Source: Fusibacter sp. A1 (GTDB taxonomy: Bacteria; Bacillota; Clostridia; Peptostreptococcales; Acidaminobacteraceae). From it: DNA of 64,000 nt. The notes below the pieces were generated by a model, which worked only from the letters and a program-made list of their open reading frames with translations, searched no databases and was not told where the DNA came from. The position numbers and the translations under genes are program-made. Of the stretch, positions 25,088 to 33,802 are shown piece by piece; positions within the stretch are counted from its first letter, which is position 1, and each line of letters opens with the position of its first letter. The stretch is from NCBI RefSeq assembly GCF_004125825.1, contig NZ_QQWI01000002.1:186001-250000 (forward strand). The letters are read 5' to 3'.

Positions 25088-26506
25088 ATGATATCATTTT
25101 TAGTTTCAGTAGCCGCACTCATTATCGGCTATGTAGTGTACGGAAGTTTTGTAGAAAAGGTTTTTGGTGCGAATGAGGCAAACGTTACCCCAGCTGCAAG
25201 GCTTACCGATGGGGTCGACTTTGTCGAGATGGATTGGAAAAAGATCTTTCTGATTCAGTTTTTAAACATTGCGGGACTCGGTCCTATCTTTGGAGCTGTT
25301 GCAGGTGCATTATGGGGTCCTGTCGCCTTCATATGGATTGTTCTGGGATCTATCTTTGCAGGCGCGACTCATGATTATTTTGCAGGAATGTTGTCGGTTA
25401 GACATGATGGTGAAACCATCGGAGAGATCGTCGGACATTATCTTGGTTTACCGGCAAAAACAGTGATGAGAATCTTTAGTGTGATACTGCTTGTTCTTGT
25501 AGGGGTTGTGTTTATCAATGGTCCTGCCGGTCTGCTTCAGAATATGACTGGTATCAACAAGTATGTATTTTTGGCTGGAATTATTGTTTATTACTTACTA
25601 GCAACTGTATTGCCCGTTGATAAGCTCATCGGAAAAATCTATCCGATCTTTGGGGCAGCATTAATCTTTATGGCAATCGGAATCATCGGTGGAATTTTCT
25701 TAAAGGGTTACACGATACCTGAAATCACGATGAGCAATTTGCATCCCGATGCGAAATCAATCTTCCCGTTCTTATTCATAACAATCGCTTGCGGAGCGAT
25801 CTCGGGATTCCATGCGACTCAGTCTCCATTGATGGCAAGATGTATGAAGAACGAAAAAGAAGGTCGTCGTATTTTTTATGGCGCTATGATTGCAGAAGGT
25901 TTGATCGCACTTATCTGGGCCGCTGCCGCAATGGCGTTTTACGGTTCACCTGAGGCCTTGCAAGCTGCAGGACCTGCCGCTGTCGTTGTTGGTGAAATAT
26001 CTACTTCACTACTCGGTTTGGCTGGTGGAATACTGGCTGTTCTTGGAGTTGTTGCCGCACCTATCACATCTGGTGATACGGCATTTAGAAGTGCAAGGCT
26101 TACAATTGCAGATGCAATTCGCTTAAAGCAAGATAAGATTGTCAATCGATTTATCATCGCTGTTCCTTTATTCGCAATCGGTACCGCACTATGTTTTATC
26201 GATTTCACGATTATTTGGAGATACTTCGCATGGTCCAATCAAACGCTTGCGACTATCGTATTATGGGCTTCGGCGGTATTCTTGGCACAAAATAAGAAAT
26301 TCCACTGGATCTGCTCAGTACCGGCAACCTTTATGACCGCCGTGGTGACGTCATACATCATCATCGCACCTGAAGGACTCAAGCTTGGAATGAACCTTGG
26401 TATGCCGATTGGACTAGCTTGTGCCGCACTTTGTCTTGGATTGTTCCTGTCAAAAGTAAAGACAATGGGTCAAAGTACAACGGAATCAGAATCAATCGCT
26501 TCTTAA
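25088..26506 (+). CDS. CstA family carbon starvation protein / pyruvate transporter-like
   Basis: A 472-residue polytopic membrane protein of the CstA family. Family landmarks include VGYV-type first helix, DWKKIFLIQFLNIAGLGPIFGA, HDYFAGMLSVRHDG, SGFHATQSPLMARC and APITSGDTAFRSARL. E. coli CstA and BtsT are about 700 residues; the shorter form is common in Firmicutes. Starts before 25088 are possible in frame, but only the ATG at 25088 gives a normal first helix and has AAGGGGC upstream. CstA and BtsT import peptides or pyruvate with protons. Placement after the LytS/LytTR pair favours pyruvate. Confidence 0.92.
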   Translation: MISFLVSVAALIIGYVVYGSFVEKVFGANEANVTPAARLTDGVDFVEMDWKKIFLIQFLNIAGLGPIFGAVAGALWGPVAFIWIVLGSIFAGATHDYFAGMLSVRHDGETIGEIVGHYLGLPAKTVMRIFSVILLVLVGVVFINGPAGLLQNMTGINKYVFLAGIIVYYLLATVLPVDKLIGKIYPIFGAALIFMAIGIIGGIFLKGYTIPEITMSNLHPDAKSIFPFLFITIACGAISGFHATQSPLMARCMKNEKEGRRIFYGAMIAEGLIALIWAAAAMAFYGSPEALQAAGPAAVVVGEISTSLLGLAGGILAVLGVVAAPITSGDTAFRSARLTIADAIRLKQDKIVNRFIIAVPLFAIGTALCFIDFTIIWRYFAWSNQTLATIVLWASAVFLAQNKKFHWICSVPATFMTAVVTSYIIIAPEGLKLGMNLGMPIGLACAALCLGLFLSKVKTMGQSTTESESIAS

Positions 26507-26543
26507 ATCATGTCTTTGTGAATGTCGATCCTATGGATGCGAT

Positions 26544-26572
26544 TTAACAAAATTGACAGGTTATGTTATACT
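26544..26572 (+). promoter_or_regulatory. Promoter of the leader RNA / RocB-like operon
   Basis: TTAACA at 26544-26549, a 17-base spacer and TATACT at 26567-26572. Start of transcription expected near 26579. Confidence 0.65.
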
Positions 26573-26578
26573 ATAGAA

Positions 26579-26757
26579 GTGAAGTAGATGTTCTGAGTAA
26601 CCTTTCTTAAGGAAAGTCTGAAATTAGCATCATAAAATTGATTAAGAACTGGGGTCTGCATAGGTTCAAATTGGACATGTGCTATATCGAAAAGATATAA
26701 GTTATTGTATAACTAAGGCACTCTAACTCTTTTAAAGGGTTGGAGTGCCTTTTTTTA
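26579..26757 (+). ncRNA. Structured leader RNA of unknown class, ending in a terminator
   Basis: About 180 bases of untranslated leader between a good promoter and an intrinsic terminator that sits immediately before the RocB-like gene. Contains a small CTTTC/GAAAG hairpin near 26605-26625, the conserved-looking GGGGTCTGCATAGG around 26651-26664, and ATATC/GATAT pairing near 26693-26707. The arrangement is that of a riboswitch or attenuator. I could not match it to SAM, T-box, lysine, glycine, TPP, purine, guanidine or c-di-GMP consensus motifs. No recognisable peptide ORF is evident in it. Confidence 0.55.
26715..26757 (+). terminator. Terminator at the end of the leader RNA
   Basis: AAGGCACTC at 26715-26723 pairs with GAGTGCCTT, with additional AACTC/GGGTT pairing inside, followed by seven T. 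It separates promoter from gene, so readthrough must be regulated. Confidence 0.9.
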
Positions 26758-26759
26758 AT

Positions 26760-28409
26760 ATGGAGGTGGTCAAGATCAATAAGGAATTCATTAAGTCTGT
26801 TTTTTATCAGTTGGTATCCATACGAAGTGATAGCAACTCGGAGTACGAGAACATCATTGAGGATAGTTTGCTAAGAATCATCGGACAGATCGGGTATTTT
26901 AAGGACAACAATGAACAGTTTGGTTGTTATCAATTGTCTGAGGATGTGTTTAACAGGTCTGTCGTATGGGCGCTATTGAAAGGCGAGTCAGATAAGATCA
27001 TTGTGCTTGTCAATCATCATGACGCTGTAGATACTGCGGATTTCGGTAAACTCAGTGATCTGGCTTTTAGACCGGATGATCTGAAGGCCGCGACAATACT
27101 GAGTACTAAAAATCAAAAATTGATTGAAGAGCTTGAATCGGATAAGTGGATCATCGGGCGAGGGACTGCTGATATGAAAGGCGGTGTTGCCATTCAATTA
27201 GGCGTACTCGAACACTTTGCCTCGCTGAATAAGACAGAATGCAATATTTTGTTTTTATCCGTTCCGGATGAGGAAACCTTGTCTAAAGGCATGTTGGCGG
27301 CGGTCAGCTTAATGGATGAAATCAAAACCGAGCATAAGCTGGAGTATCAGATCATGATCAATTCAGAGCCCTATTTTAATTTGATTAAGGAAAAGGACAT
27401 CATGCATCAAGGTTCTGTCGGTAAGATAATGCCTGTGATCTATGTAAGGGGAATCAAGAGTCATATCAGCGATCCGTATTCAGGGATGAATCCGAGTCTG
27501 ATTCTTTCAGAAATACAACGAAGAACCGAACTGAACCCATCGCTATGCGATGTTCAGGGATTTGACGCGTCACCACCTCCGATCTGGATAAATCTGAAGG
27601 ATCGAAAGAAGTCATATGATGCCTCGATTCCTGAGGCGGCTGTAGGGTATTTCAACTGGTTGACGTTTTCTAGAAAACCTAGCGATGTCATCAAGAACTT
27701 GAAAATGATTTCGGAACATTCCTTGATGGACGTCATCATCAAGCAGCAGCAGTCGTACGATGCGTTTTGCATGATGAACCATGAGGAATCTCATAAACTT
27801 GAATACGAAGGTGAAGTACTGGTATTTGATGAACTGTTCATGGCCGCAAAAGAAAAGGGCGGGGACAGTTTTATCGAGCAGTACTCGACACGCCTGTCAA
27901 GCGTTAAGGAAAGGTTGGAGAACAATCAGATAAACCTGCCGGATGTCACTGTGGATCTCATCGAGTTTGTCGCGGGATATCTGGATATTCAGGGACCTGC
28001 TGTGATTATCGGTATTTCCGGTCCCTACTATCCCCATATCACAAACGAACTGATCAATAATGGGCAGCGGTACGAGCTTGAAAAGAGAATCAGTAAGATA
28101 GCCGCAGAGAAATACAACATTACCTATCAGTCCAGTAATTACTTCATGGGCATGTGCGATCTTAGTTATGCAGGCATTATAGGCCAGCAGAAGGATATAG
28201 ATGCGATTAAAAACAATAGTCCTGGCTGGGATATCGTCTACAAGATACCTTTCGAAAAAATGAAAAAACTTGAGATGCCCGTGTTAAACCTTGGCCCTTG
28301 GGGGAAGGACCTTCATAAGACGACAGAACGAGTATTTGCAGATGATGTATTTGAACGGATTCCCAATATCATGGTGGATCTGATCATGGAAATAAAGGAT
28401 ATTGAATAG
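26760..28409 (+). CDS. M20-family peptidase, RocB-like
   Basis: About 549 residues, related to B. subtilis RocB of arginine use and to M20 peptidases. Metal and catalytic motifs: VNHHDAVDT (His and Asp), IGRGTADMKGG (bridging Asp) and VPDEETLSKG (Glu pair); further IRGI-type dimer-domain segment RGIKSHISDPYSG. The start is uncertain: GGAGG at 26762-26766 is best spaced for a non-AUG codon near 26775, while the ATG at 26760 and the GTG at 26766 overlap that site; the ATG is used here. It follows the leader RNA terminator and is followed by the PLP-GNAT gene 21 bases on. Role probably amidohydrolysis of an amino-acid derivative. Confidence 0.85.
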   Translation: MEVVKINKEFIKSVFYQLVSIRSDSNSEYENIIEDSLLRIIGQIGYFKDNNEQFGCYQLSEDVFNRSVVWALLKGESDKIIVLVNHHDAVDTADFGKLSDLAFRPDDLKAATILSTKNQKLIEELESDKWIIGRGTADMKGGVAIQLGVLEHFASLNKTECNILFLSVPDEETLSKGMLAAVSLMDEIKTEHKLEYQIMINSEPYFNLIKEKDIMHQGSVGKIMPVIYVRGIKSHISDPYSGMNPSLILSEIQRRTELNPSLCDVQGFDASPPPIWINLKDRKKSYDASIPEAAVGYFNWLTFSRKPSDVIKNLKMISEHSLMDVIIKQQQSYDAFCMMNHEESHKLEYEGEVLVFDELFMAAKEKGGDSFIEQYSTRLSSVKERLENNQINLPDVTVDLIEFVAGYLDIQGPAVIIGISGPYYPHITNELINNGQRYELEKRISKIAAEKYNITYQSSNYFMGMCDLSYAGIIGQQKDIDAIKNNSPGWDIVYKIPFEKMKKLEMPVLNLGPWGKDLHKTTERVFADDVFERIPNIMVDLIMEIKDIE

Positions 28410-28430
28410 TTGATGTACAAAGGAGGAAAC

Positions 28431-29774
28431 ATGTTAAAAAGTGGGAAAACACCATTGTTGAGAGCAAGAAAGCTAGAAAAATTGTTTGACGTAGGAGAAA
28501 TCTATTTAAAACTTGAGGGGCTTAACCCTACCGGTCACAAGCTGGACAGGATTGCTGAAATACTGATAAAAGACACCATCGCACATCGCTTCAAGAAAAT
28601 TCTTGCGGACGGTTCACTTAATTTTATCAATGCGTTGACTTATTTTGCTGAACTTGAAGAGATCGAAGTGATCATACCGATTTTTAGAAATGAACGATGG
28701 AAAAACAAGAAAATCAAAGGATTGCTCCTGGACTGCAAGACAATGGAGGTTTCTGATAAATACGAAGCCTATGTCGAGCTTGCAGAAAAAAACGACTGCT
28801 ATCTTGCGGCTGAAGGATATAGCAATACGCATATCAGTCAAATGATCCTGGAAGAGCTGACCTATGAAATCACTCAAAAGATCGGCTATGAGATAGACAC
28901 GATATTTACACAGTTTTGCTATGGATATACGGTCACAAGCATCTATAACTCATACCTGAAGGGGTGGTTAAAGGGGAGTGTCTCGAAATTCCCTCAATTG
29001 CTATGCGGTACTTGGCATGATTTCGACAAACTTTACGAGTATTATTCCAAGCCGAAGAATAAACTTCATAAGGGCACCGATGCACCAGATAGGGATATCA
29101 CGGTCAGCAGTAGCGTATTTCAGGATGATAAGCTGTTGATTGATTCCTATAACGCAGTCACTGAGACGAATGGTGAAATCATCAAGGTTTCAGAGAACAG
29201 GCTTAAGGAAAGCACAAGACTGCTGAGAAAGCATGAGCAAATCAATGTATCACAGCAAGATTCCTACGCATTTGCCGCCTTTTATGAACAGGTGATCAGT
29301 GGAAAGTTAAAAAAGGGTAAACATGTCATCATACTGAATGAAGGAAAAAGCAGCGTAAAGATCGAAGACATGAAGGAATCTGTTGAGTTTAGCAAAGAGG
29401 AACTCGTGGAGTTTACAAAAGACTGGTTGGCCAAGTATTCCGATTCGACACAGGAGACAGCCGACGCAATCAGTAATGCGACTGAAAAGGGCTTCATTCT
29501 GATGGCTTCTAGAAACAACGAGTATGAAGGGATCTGCATTATCGTAAATACAGGCTTCAAAGACTTTATCCCGTCCTATCATCTTGCGTATATCGGAACT
29601 GATAAGGAAAGTGGCGGTAGAGGTGTCGGTACCGAACTGATCAAGAGAGCGATCGACCTGACTGATGGAAATCTATCTTTGCACGTCGATCTTGATAACA
29701 AAGGCGCGAAAAAGCTATACGAGAAGATGGGATTCAAGCATTGCTACAATAGAATGCTATATAAAGGTGACTAA
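28431..29774 (+). CDS. PLP-dependent threonine-synthase-like enzyme fused to GNAT acetyltransferase
   Basis: A 447-residue two-domain protein; AGGAGG precedes the ATG at 28431. Residues 1 to about 310 resemble fold-type II PLP enzymes (threonine synthase, cysteate synthase and relatives): KTPLLRARKLE, YLKLEGLNPTGHKLDRIAE. The usual NPTGSFKDR or NPTGTHKDR is altered to NPTGHKLDR, with a lysine at 37 one place early. Residues about 325-447 are a GNAT domain with IGTDKESGGRGVGTELIKRA and DNKGAKKLYEKMGF. The fusion suggests that the product or substrate is an amino acid that is then acetylated. Cotranscribed with the RocB-like peptidase, which could act on such an acyl-amino acid (inference). Confidence 0.85.
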   Translation: MLKSGKTPLLRARKLEKLFDVGEIYLKLEGLNPTGHKLDRIAEILIKDTIAHRFKKILADGSLNFINALTYFAELEEIEVIIPIFRNERWKNKKIKGLLLDCKTMEVSDKYEAYVELAEKNDCYLAAEGYSNTHISQMILEELTYEITQKIGYEIDTIFTQFCYGYTVTSIYNSYLKGWLKGSVSKFPQLLCGTWHDFDKLYEYYSKPKNKLHKGTDAPDRDITVSSSVFQDDKLLIDSYNAVTETNGEIIKVSENRLKESTRLLRKHEQINVSQQDSYAFAAFYEQVISGKLKKGKHVIILNEGKSSVKIEDMKESVEFSKEELVEFTKDWLAKYSDSTQETADAISNATEKGFILMASRNNEYEGICIIVNTGFKDFIPSYHLAYIGTDKESGGRGVGTELIKRAIDLTDGNLSLHVDLDNKGAKKLYEKMGFKHCYNRMLYKGD

Positions 29775-29918
29775 ATTTACTGTGGCTGTATCACTTATAC
29801 TTGCTAAGTTATAAGTGATACAGCTTTAATATTATCCATTTTAGTTATTAATGATACGTTTGATTTTGCTTATATATAAAATGAAGTGGTACAAGTAGAA
29901 TAGACGGGGAGGTTCGTA

Positions 29919-31934
29919 ATGAAATTTAAAACACTACATACTAAGCTAATCACTTCATTTGTCGTTATTATTATAATCACCATTATTTTGGTATTATCCA
30001 TAGTAGTTTTGCAAGTCATATCTCAAACGCGGGCCGATTATAAGATTGCCATTCAAAAGGAACTTCAACTGATTGAAAGAAATGTTGAGCAGTATGCGAA
30101 TAATATTGCTGCAAATACCCGGATGATTGCGACCATGCCCCTTATCAGGGAGGCCGACAGCCGTATAACCACTTATGTGGATAAGACAGGAGTGGATGGA
30201 AAAGTTCCGATGATTCCGCTGGATGGTACACCCTATGAAATAGAAGTATATCAAACACTCAAGGCTTTTCAGGAATCACACCCATCGGTTAAAAATGCCT
30301 CACTTGGTGTGGAGGAAAACGGTGGCTTCGTCAAATCTCCACCCAGTCCTCGATTTGATGGATATGATGCACGTTTAAGGGACTGGTATAAAAAAGCGTT
30401 AGAGCAGCCTGGAGAAGTCGTGCTCTCGAATATCTACACCACTTCTAGTAACGAGAAAGTGGTTTTAAGTGTGATGAGTGTCGAGGACGATAGGGGATCG
30501 ATGATTGGTGTAGTCACTATCGATTTTGATTTGAAGGATTTATCTGAAGCCGTAAAAAGTGCTGTCATTGGGCGTAACGGGTATATCATCATCACAGATA
30601 CACTGGGTAATGTGTTAGCTCATCCGAGGCATAATGAGCTTATCGGAAAACAAATTGAAACCATCGGACTTGGTGAATTCGTCTATGATACTGAACTCAT
30701 AGAACAAGAACATATCGTAAAAAGTGATAATAGAAATCGGTTGATTGTGCAAGTAACTCATTCGCAGCTTTCTGAGCTGCCTCTTAGCTACGTCATCGTA
30801 GTCGATCGCAGCGAGTATTATAAAAGCAGTATTATCATAACTCAACGAGTCTTAAGCCTACTTTTCCTATTGATCTTGCTTGCAGTTTTATTCTCAAATT
30901 TCTTAGCTAATCGTTTGACGAAACCACTTTTGGAGTTAAGCAGATTCTCAGAAGGGATTACAGAAGGAAATCTGAAAAACAGGATTGAAATGATACGAGA
31001 GGATGAATTCGGAAGACTCGCTGAAAAATTCAACACAATGGCTAGCGCACTTGAAAACGCGAAGCTTACACTTGAAGAAAAAGTGAAAGATAGAACGACT
31101 GATCTTTTGATTGCGAACGAAAATCTGACAAGTATCAACGAAGAACTTATGGACACGCTGCACTTGCTTAAACAGACCCAGCGACAACTGATTGTTGCGG
31201 AAAAACTGGCAGGATTAGGAACATTGGTTGCTGGCATCGCACATGAAATCAATACGCCACTTGGGGTAGCGATTACCTCAAGTTCGTATGTGAGTGAACT
31301 TATCAAGGAGTTGGACTATCGATTTACTAATAAGACAATTGATAGAAAAGGAGTGGAAGACTTACTTTCAAAATCAAAAGAAGCGCTGGATATCCTGAAT
31401 AGGAACCTGGAAAGATCTAGTGACTTGGTTTTCAACTTTAAACAAGTAGCCATTGACCAGTCTACTGAGGAAAAACGTCGCTTTAATGTGCGAACTTATG
31501 TCGATGAACTGTTGATTGCCTTAAAACCACATTACAATTTAGCGCATCACGAGCTGGTAGTAGACTGTCCTAGTCAACTCGAAATTTATACAGTACCTGG
31601 AGCGCTCGCTCAAATAGTGACGCAGCTTATCTTAAATGCGGCTGCTCATGGATTTGCCGATACCGAAGCAGGTAGGATTAACATACGTTTCTTAGTGGAA
31701 AGTGGAGTATTTCATATGTCTGTTTCGGACAACGGAAAGGGAATCGATTCAGAGAAGGTCAAACGTATATTCGATCCTTTTTATACGATCGACCGCTCTA
31801 CAGCCGGGACAGGACTAGGACTTTACACGATATTCAATATTGTGACACTTCAGCTTAATGGCCAAATAAGCTGTAGTAGTGAACTGAACAAAGGTACGAC
31901 TTTTGAAATCAATTGGCCGTTAGATCAAGGATAA
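29919..31934 (+). CDS. Cache-domain sensor histidine kinase
   Basis: A 671-residue membrane kinase. TM1 about 12-32, extracellular double-Cache sensor about 35-303 (RDWYKKALEQPGEVVLSN is typical), TM2 about 307-328, HAMP about 330-383, a coiled coil, then a dimerisation domain with LAGIAHEINTPLG (H442) and an ATPase with N box LILNAAAHG, DNGKGID, FDPFYTID and GTGLGLYTI. The H box variant places it in the HPK4-like group often linked to nutrient or redox sensing. GGGGAGG precedes the ATG. No response regulator is adjacent, so it is an orphan kinase. A small membrane protein gene follows at 18 bases. Confidence 0.93.
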   Translation: MKFKTLHTKLITSFVVIIIITIILVLSIVVLQVISQTRADYKIAIQKELQLIERNVEQYANNIAANTRMIATMPLIREADSRITTYVDKTGVDGKVPMIPLDGTPYEIEVYQTLKAFQESHPSVKNASLGVEENGGFVKSPPSPRFDGYDARLRDWYKKALEQPGEVVLSNIYTTSSNEKVVLSVMSVEDDRGSMIGVVTIDFDLKDLSEAVKSAVIGRNGYIIITDTLGNVLAHPRHNELIGKQIETIGLGEFVYDTELIEQEHIVKSDNRNRLIVQVTHSQLSELPLSYVIVVDRSEYYKSSIIITQRVLSLLFLLILLAVLFSNFLANRLTKPLLELSRFSEGITEGNLKNRIEMIREDEFGRLAEKFNTMASALENAKLTLEEKVKDRTTDLLIANENLTSINEELMDTLHLLKQTQRQLIVAEKLAGLGTLVAGIAHEINTPLGVAITSSSYVSELIKELDYRFTNKTIDRKGVEDLLSKSKEALDILNRNLERSSDLVFNFKQVAIDQSTEEKRRFNVRTYVDELLIALKPHYNLAHHELVVDCPSQLEIYTVPGALAQIVTQLILNAAAHGFADTEAGRINIRFLVESGVFHMSVSDNGKGIDSEKVKRIFDPFYTIDRSTAGTGLGLYTIFNIVTLQLNGQISCSSELNKGTTFEINWPLDQG

Positions 31935-31952
31935 AGATGAAAAAGGATTCTT

Positions 31953-32447
31953 ATGATACTTAACAACCTGAAAGCGCTGATTATTCATCTGGCAGTCTGT
32001 CTCGTTTCAATAATAATCTACCGTATGTTTCACTCGGTTCAGATTGATTGGGTAAGTGCTCATTTCGAGCAGCGGCATCACCTTATCATGATAGCGACTG
32101 CTTGTGTTTCAGTTTTAATTGCGATAAGCCTCTATTATATTTGCGCAAATAGGCTACTGGCAAAGCAGGACAGCCTACCAAAGGCGTTCATGTCAACAGG
32201 GTTTGTGGCAGCTGCTGGAGCGGTATTCTGGCTGAATGCGGTCAGTTTTAACTTTCTGAGCGTTGGAGGGACGATCTTCAACTCAAAGCTCTGGATGTTT
32301 TATGGCTTTTACAATATGCATTCCTTTTACTTGATTGATGAGTTTAGTATTGAGAATGCATATGTGCTGCTGATTTTTTCTCTTTTACCGAGTGTTGCTA
32401 TGGGCTTTGGTTTGCACCACAAGAAAAAAGAGATTAAACAATTATAA
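31953..32447 (+). CDS. Hypothetical four-helix membrane protein
   Basis: A 164-residue protein I do not recognise. Four hydrophobic segments lie at about 5-23, 44-63, 82-101 and 130-155, with few charges between them and a basic C terminus HHKKKEIKQL. It is 18 bases downstream of the orphan Cache kinase and has AAAAGGA before its ATG, so the two are probably cotranscribed. It may be an accessory subunit of the sensor, but nothing in the sequence proves this. A terminator follows. Confidence 0.75.
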   Translation: MILNNLKALIIHLAVCLVSIIIYRMFHSVQIDWVSAHFEQRHHLIMIATACVSVLIAISLYYICANRLLAKQDSLPKAFMSTGFVAAAGAVFWLNAVSFNFLSVGGTIFNSKLWMFYGFYNMHSFYLIDEFSIENAYVLLIFSLLPSVAMGFGLHHKKKEIKQL

Positions 32448-32463
32448 TCAAATGTATCTGACT

Positions 32464-32512
32464 ACCCCTAAACATTATTATGTTAGTATAATGTTTAGGG
32501 GTAATTTTATTG
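32464..32512 (+). terminator. Terminator after the Cache kinase operon
   Basis: CTACCCCTAAACATTA pairs with TAATGTTTAGGGGTAA across an 11-base loop, then TTTTATT. Confidence 0.85.
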
Positions 32513-32581
32513 ATCGATACAAGCACTTAACACCTAACAGCTGAAAAGCTGAAGAGGTTAAGTTTTTAAAGGGGTACTGAA

Positions 32582-33160
32582 ATGAATAAGACCATAACCT
32601 TTGTAACTACCAACCAAGGAAAGATTGCATCAGCCCAGCAGTATTTAAAATCGACTATCGTGCATGCCTTATCGGCAGAACTGATTGAGCCGCGCACGGA
32701 TAGTGTTAGAGAAATAGCCAAAGAGAAAGTACTTCAGGCATATGCGCTTGTCAAGGAGCCTTGCATCGCACTTGACGCAGGATTCTTTGTTGACGAGCTT
32801 AGGGGGTTTCCTAGGGCGTATGTGAATCCGATGTTAGAAACCATAGGGATAGAAGGCATGATCAAATTGATGGTGGGTGTTTCCAATAGAAAATGCCACT
32901 TCTTGTCTTGCCTTGCGTACTACGACGGGGCTGAAGTCAGTTTTTTCGAAAGCGTGTCACCCGGTACCCTGTCAGAATCGATTAGAGGCAAGGATAAGGC
33001 ATCAAAATGGTCGGATTTATGGTATATCTTCATTCCAGAAGGTTATGACAAGACGCTTGCTGAGTTTACTGCAGAGGAACATGAGTTTTACAGTGACGAT
33101 TACAACCGTAAAGAACCGTTTTGCTTTAAGAAATTTGCGGATTGGTTTGAAGGGGATTAG
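32582..33160 (+). CDS. Ham1/RdgB-like non-canonical purine NTP pyrophosphatase
   Basis: A 192-residue Ham1-family protein. Signature elements: FVTTNQGKIASAQQYL at the N terminus, EIAKEKVLQAY, the catalytic aspartate in CIALDAGFFVDELRGFPRAYV and KWSDLWYIFIPEGY in place of the usual FGYDPIF. The family hydrolyses ITP, dITP and XTP to monophosphates to keep damaged purines out of nucleic acids. The altered phosphate loops mean it may be a divergent relative with a different nucleotide. AAAGGGG lies upstream of the ATG. Confidence 0.82.
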   Translation: MNKTITFVTTNQGKIASAQQYLKSTIVHALSAELIEPRTDSVREIAKEKVLQAYALVKEPCIALDAGFFVDELRGFPRAYVNPMLETIGIEGMIKLMVGVSNRKCHFLSCLAYYDGAEVSFFESVSPGTLSESIRGKDKASKWSDLWYIFIPEGYDKTLAEFTAEEHEFYSDDYNRKEPFCFKKFADWFEGD

Positions 33161-33172
33161 ACAGATGCGTTT

Positions 33173-33227
33173 TAGAGGGCTGGCACAAGGCGCAGCTACT
33201 ACGCGAGTATTATTGTAATTAGGGGAG
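33173..33227 (+). repeat. Intergenic repeat A, copy 1
   Basis: Shares AGAGGGCT..CAC.AGG...AGC.ACTACGCG.G followed by an AT stretch and GGGGAG with a copy at 35225-35276. Both copies lie directly upstream of a coding gene. Roughly 70 percent identical by eye. Confidence 0.5.
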
Positions 33228-33235
33228 GCATTAGG

Positions 33236-33778
33236 ATGTTAAGTGAGGGGTTTATAATCAAGGAACTGAAGTTGAATGAAGTGGATAAGATGAAGGATAT
33301 TGATGCTTCTCAGTATATCGGTAAGGCTTGGCGAGAAGTTGAGGGTGAGAGGCGGTTGGTGGATATCGACTATTTTGATCCTACATGGCCCAACGGCTAT
33401 GAGTACCATTTGGATCATTTGAAAAACACGATAATGACTGGTGGAGCTGCCTTAGCTGCTTTTGATAATGACGGCACCTTGATCGGTATCGGGACTTTAG
33501 AGAAATCACTCTTTGGAAAGCGGTTCAAGTATGCGCTTTTGGACCAGCTGTTTGTCACTAAGAACAAACGCGGACTTGGCATAGGCAAGTTGCTGTTTGA
33601 TGAGCTTTTGAAAAAAAGCTTGGAATTCGGTGCGGATAAGATTTACATATGCGCGGGGTCTGCTGAGGAGACGATTGCGTTTTATAGGCAAATCGGCTGT
33701 GTGGACTGTGTGGAAGTGCAGGCTGAACTGTACGACGGCGATCCGAGGGATATGCAACTTGAGTTTGTTGTGAAATAA
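33236..33778 (+). CDS. GNAT family N-acetyltransferase
   Basis: A 180-residue acetyltransferase. The central LDQLFVTKNKRGLGIGKLLFDELLKKS is the acetyl-CoA-binding motif A, followed by ICAGSAEETIAFYRQIGC as motif B. The N-terminal 60 residues, with EVEGERRLVDIDYFDPTWPNGYEYH, are unusual and may bind the acceptor. GGGGAGG precedes the ATG by 7 bases inside the end of repeat A. Substrate unknown. The P-loop kinase-like gene follows at 24 bases. Confidence 0.85.
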   Translation: MLSEGFIIKELKLNEVDKMKDIDASQYIGKAWREVEGERRLVDIDYFDPTWPNGYEYHLDHLKNTIMTGGAALAAFDNDGTLIGIGTLEKSLFGKRFKYALLDQLFVTKNKRGLGIGKLLFDELLKKSLEFGADKIYICAGSAEETIAFYRQIGCVDCVEVQAELYDGDPRDMQLEFVVK

Positions 33779-33802
33779 TTTTGTTAGGGAAAGGAAGACA
33801 TC

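Noticed and set aside
26579..26757. Possible T-box leader
   Set aside because: The conserved T-box sequence AGGGTGGNACCGCG is absent and the operon does not encode a tRNA synthetase.
30842..31306. 154-codon minus-strand ORF within the Cache kinase gene
   Set aside because: Serine-rich sequence typical of antisense reading of a coiled-coil kinase segment; no start signals.
32877..33218. 113-codon plus-strand ORF overlapping the Ham1-like gene
   Set aside because: Out-of-frame shadow of a gene with clear family motifs; runs into repeat A.
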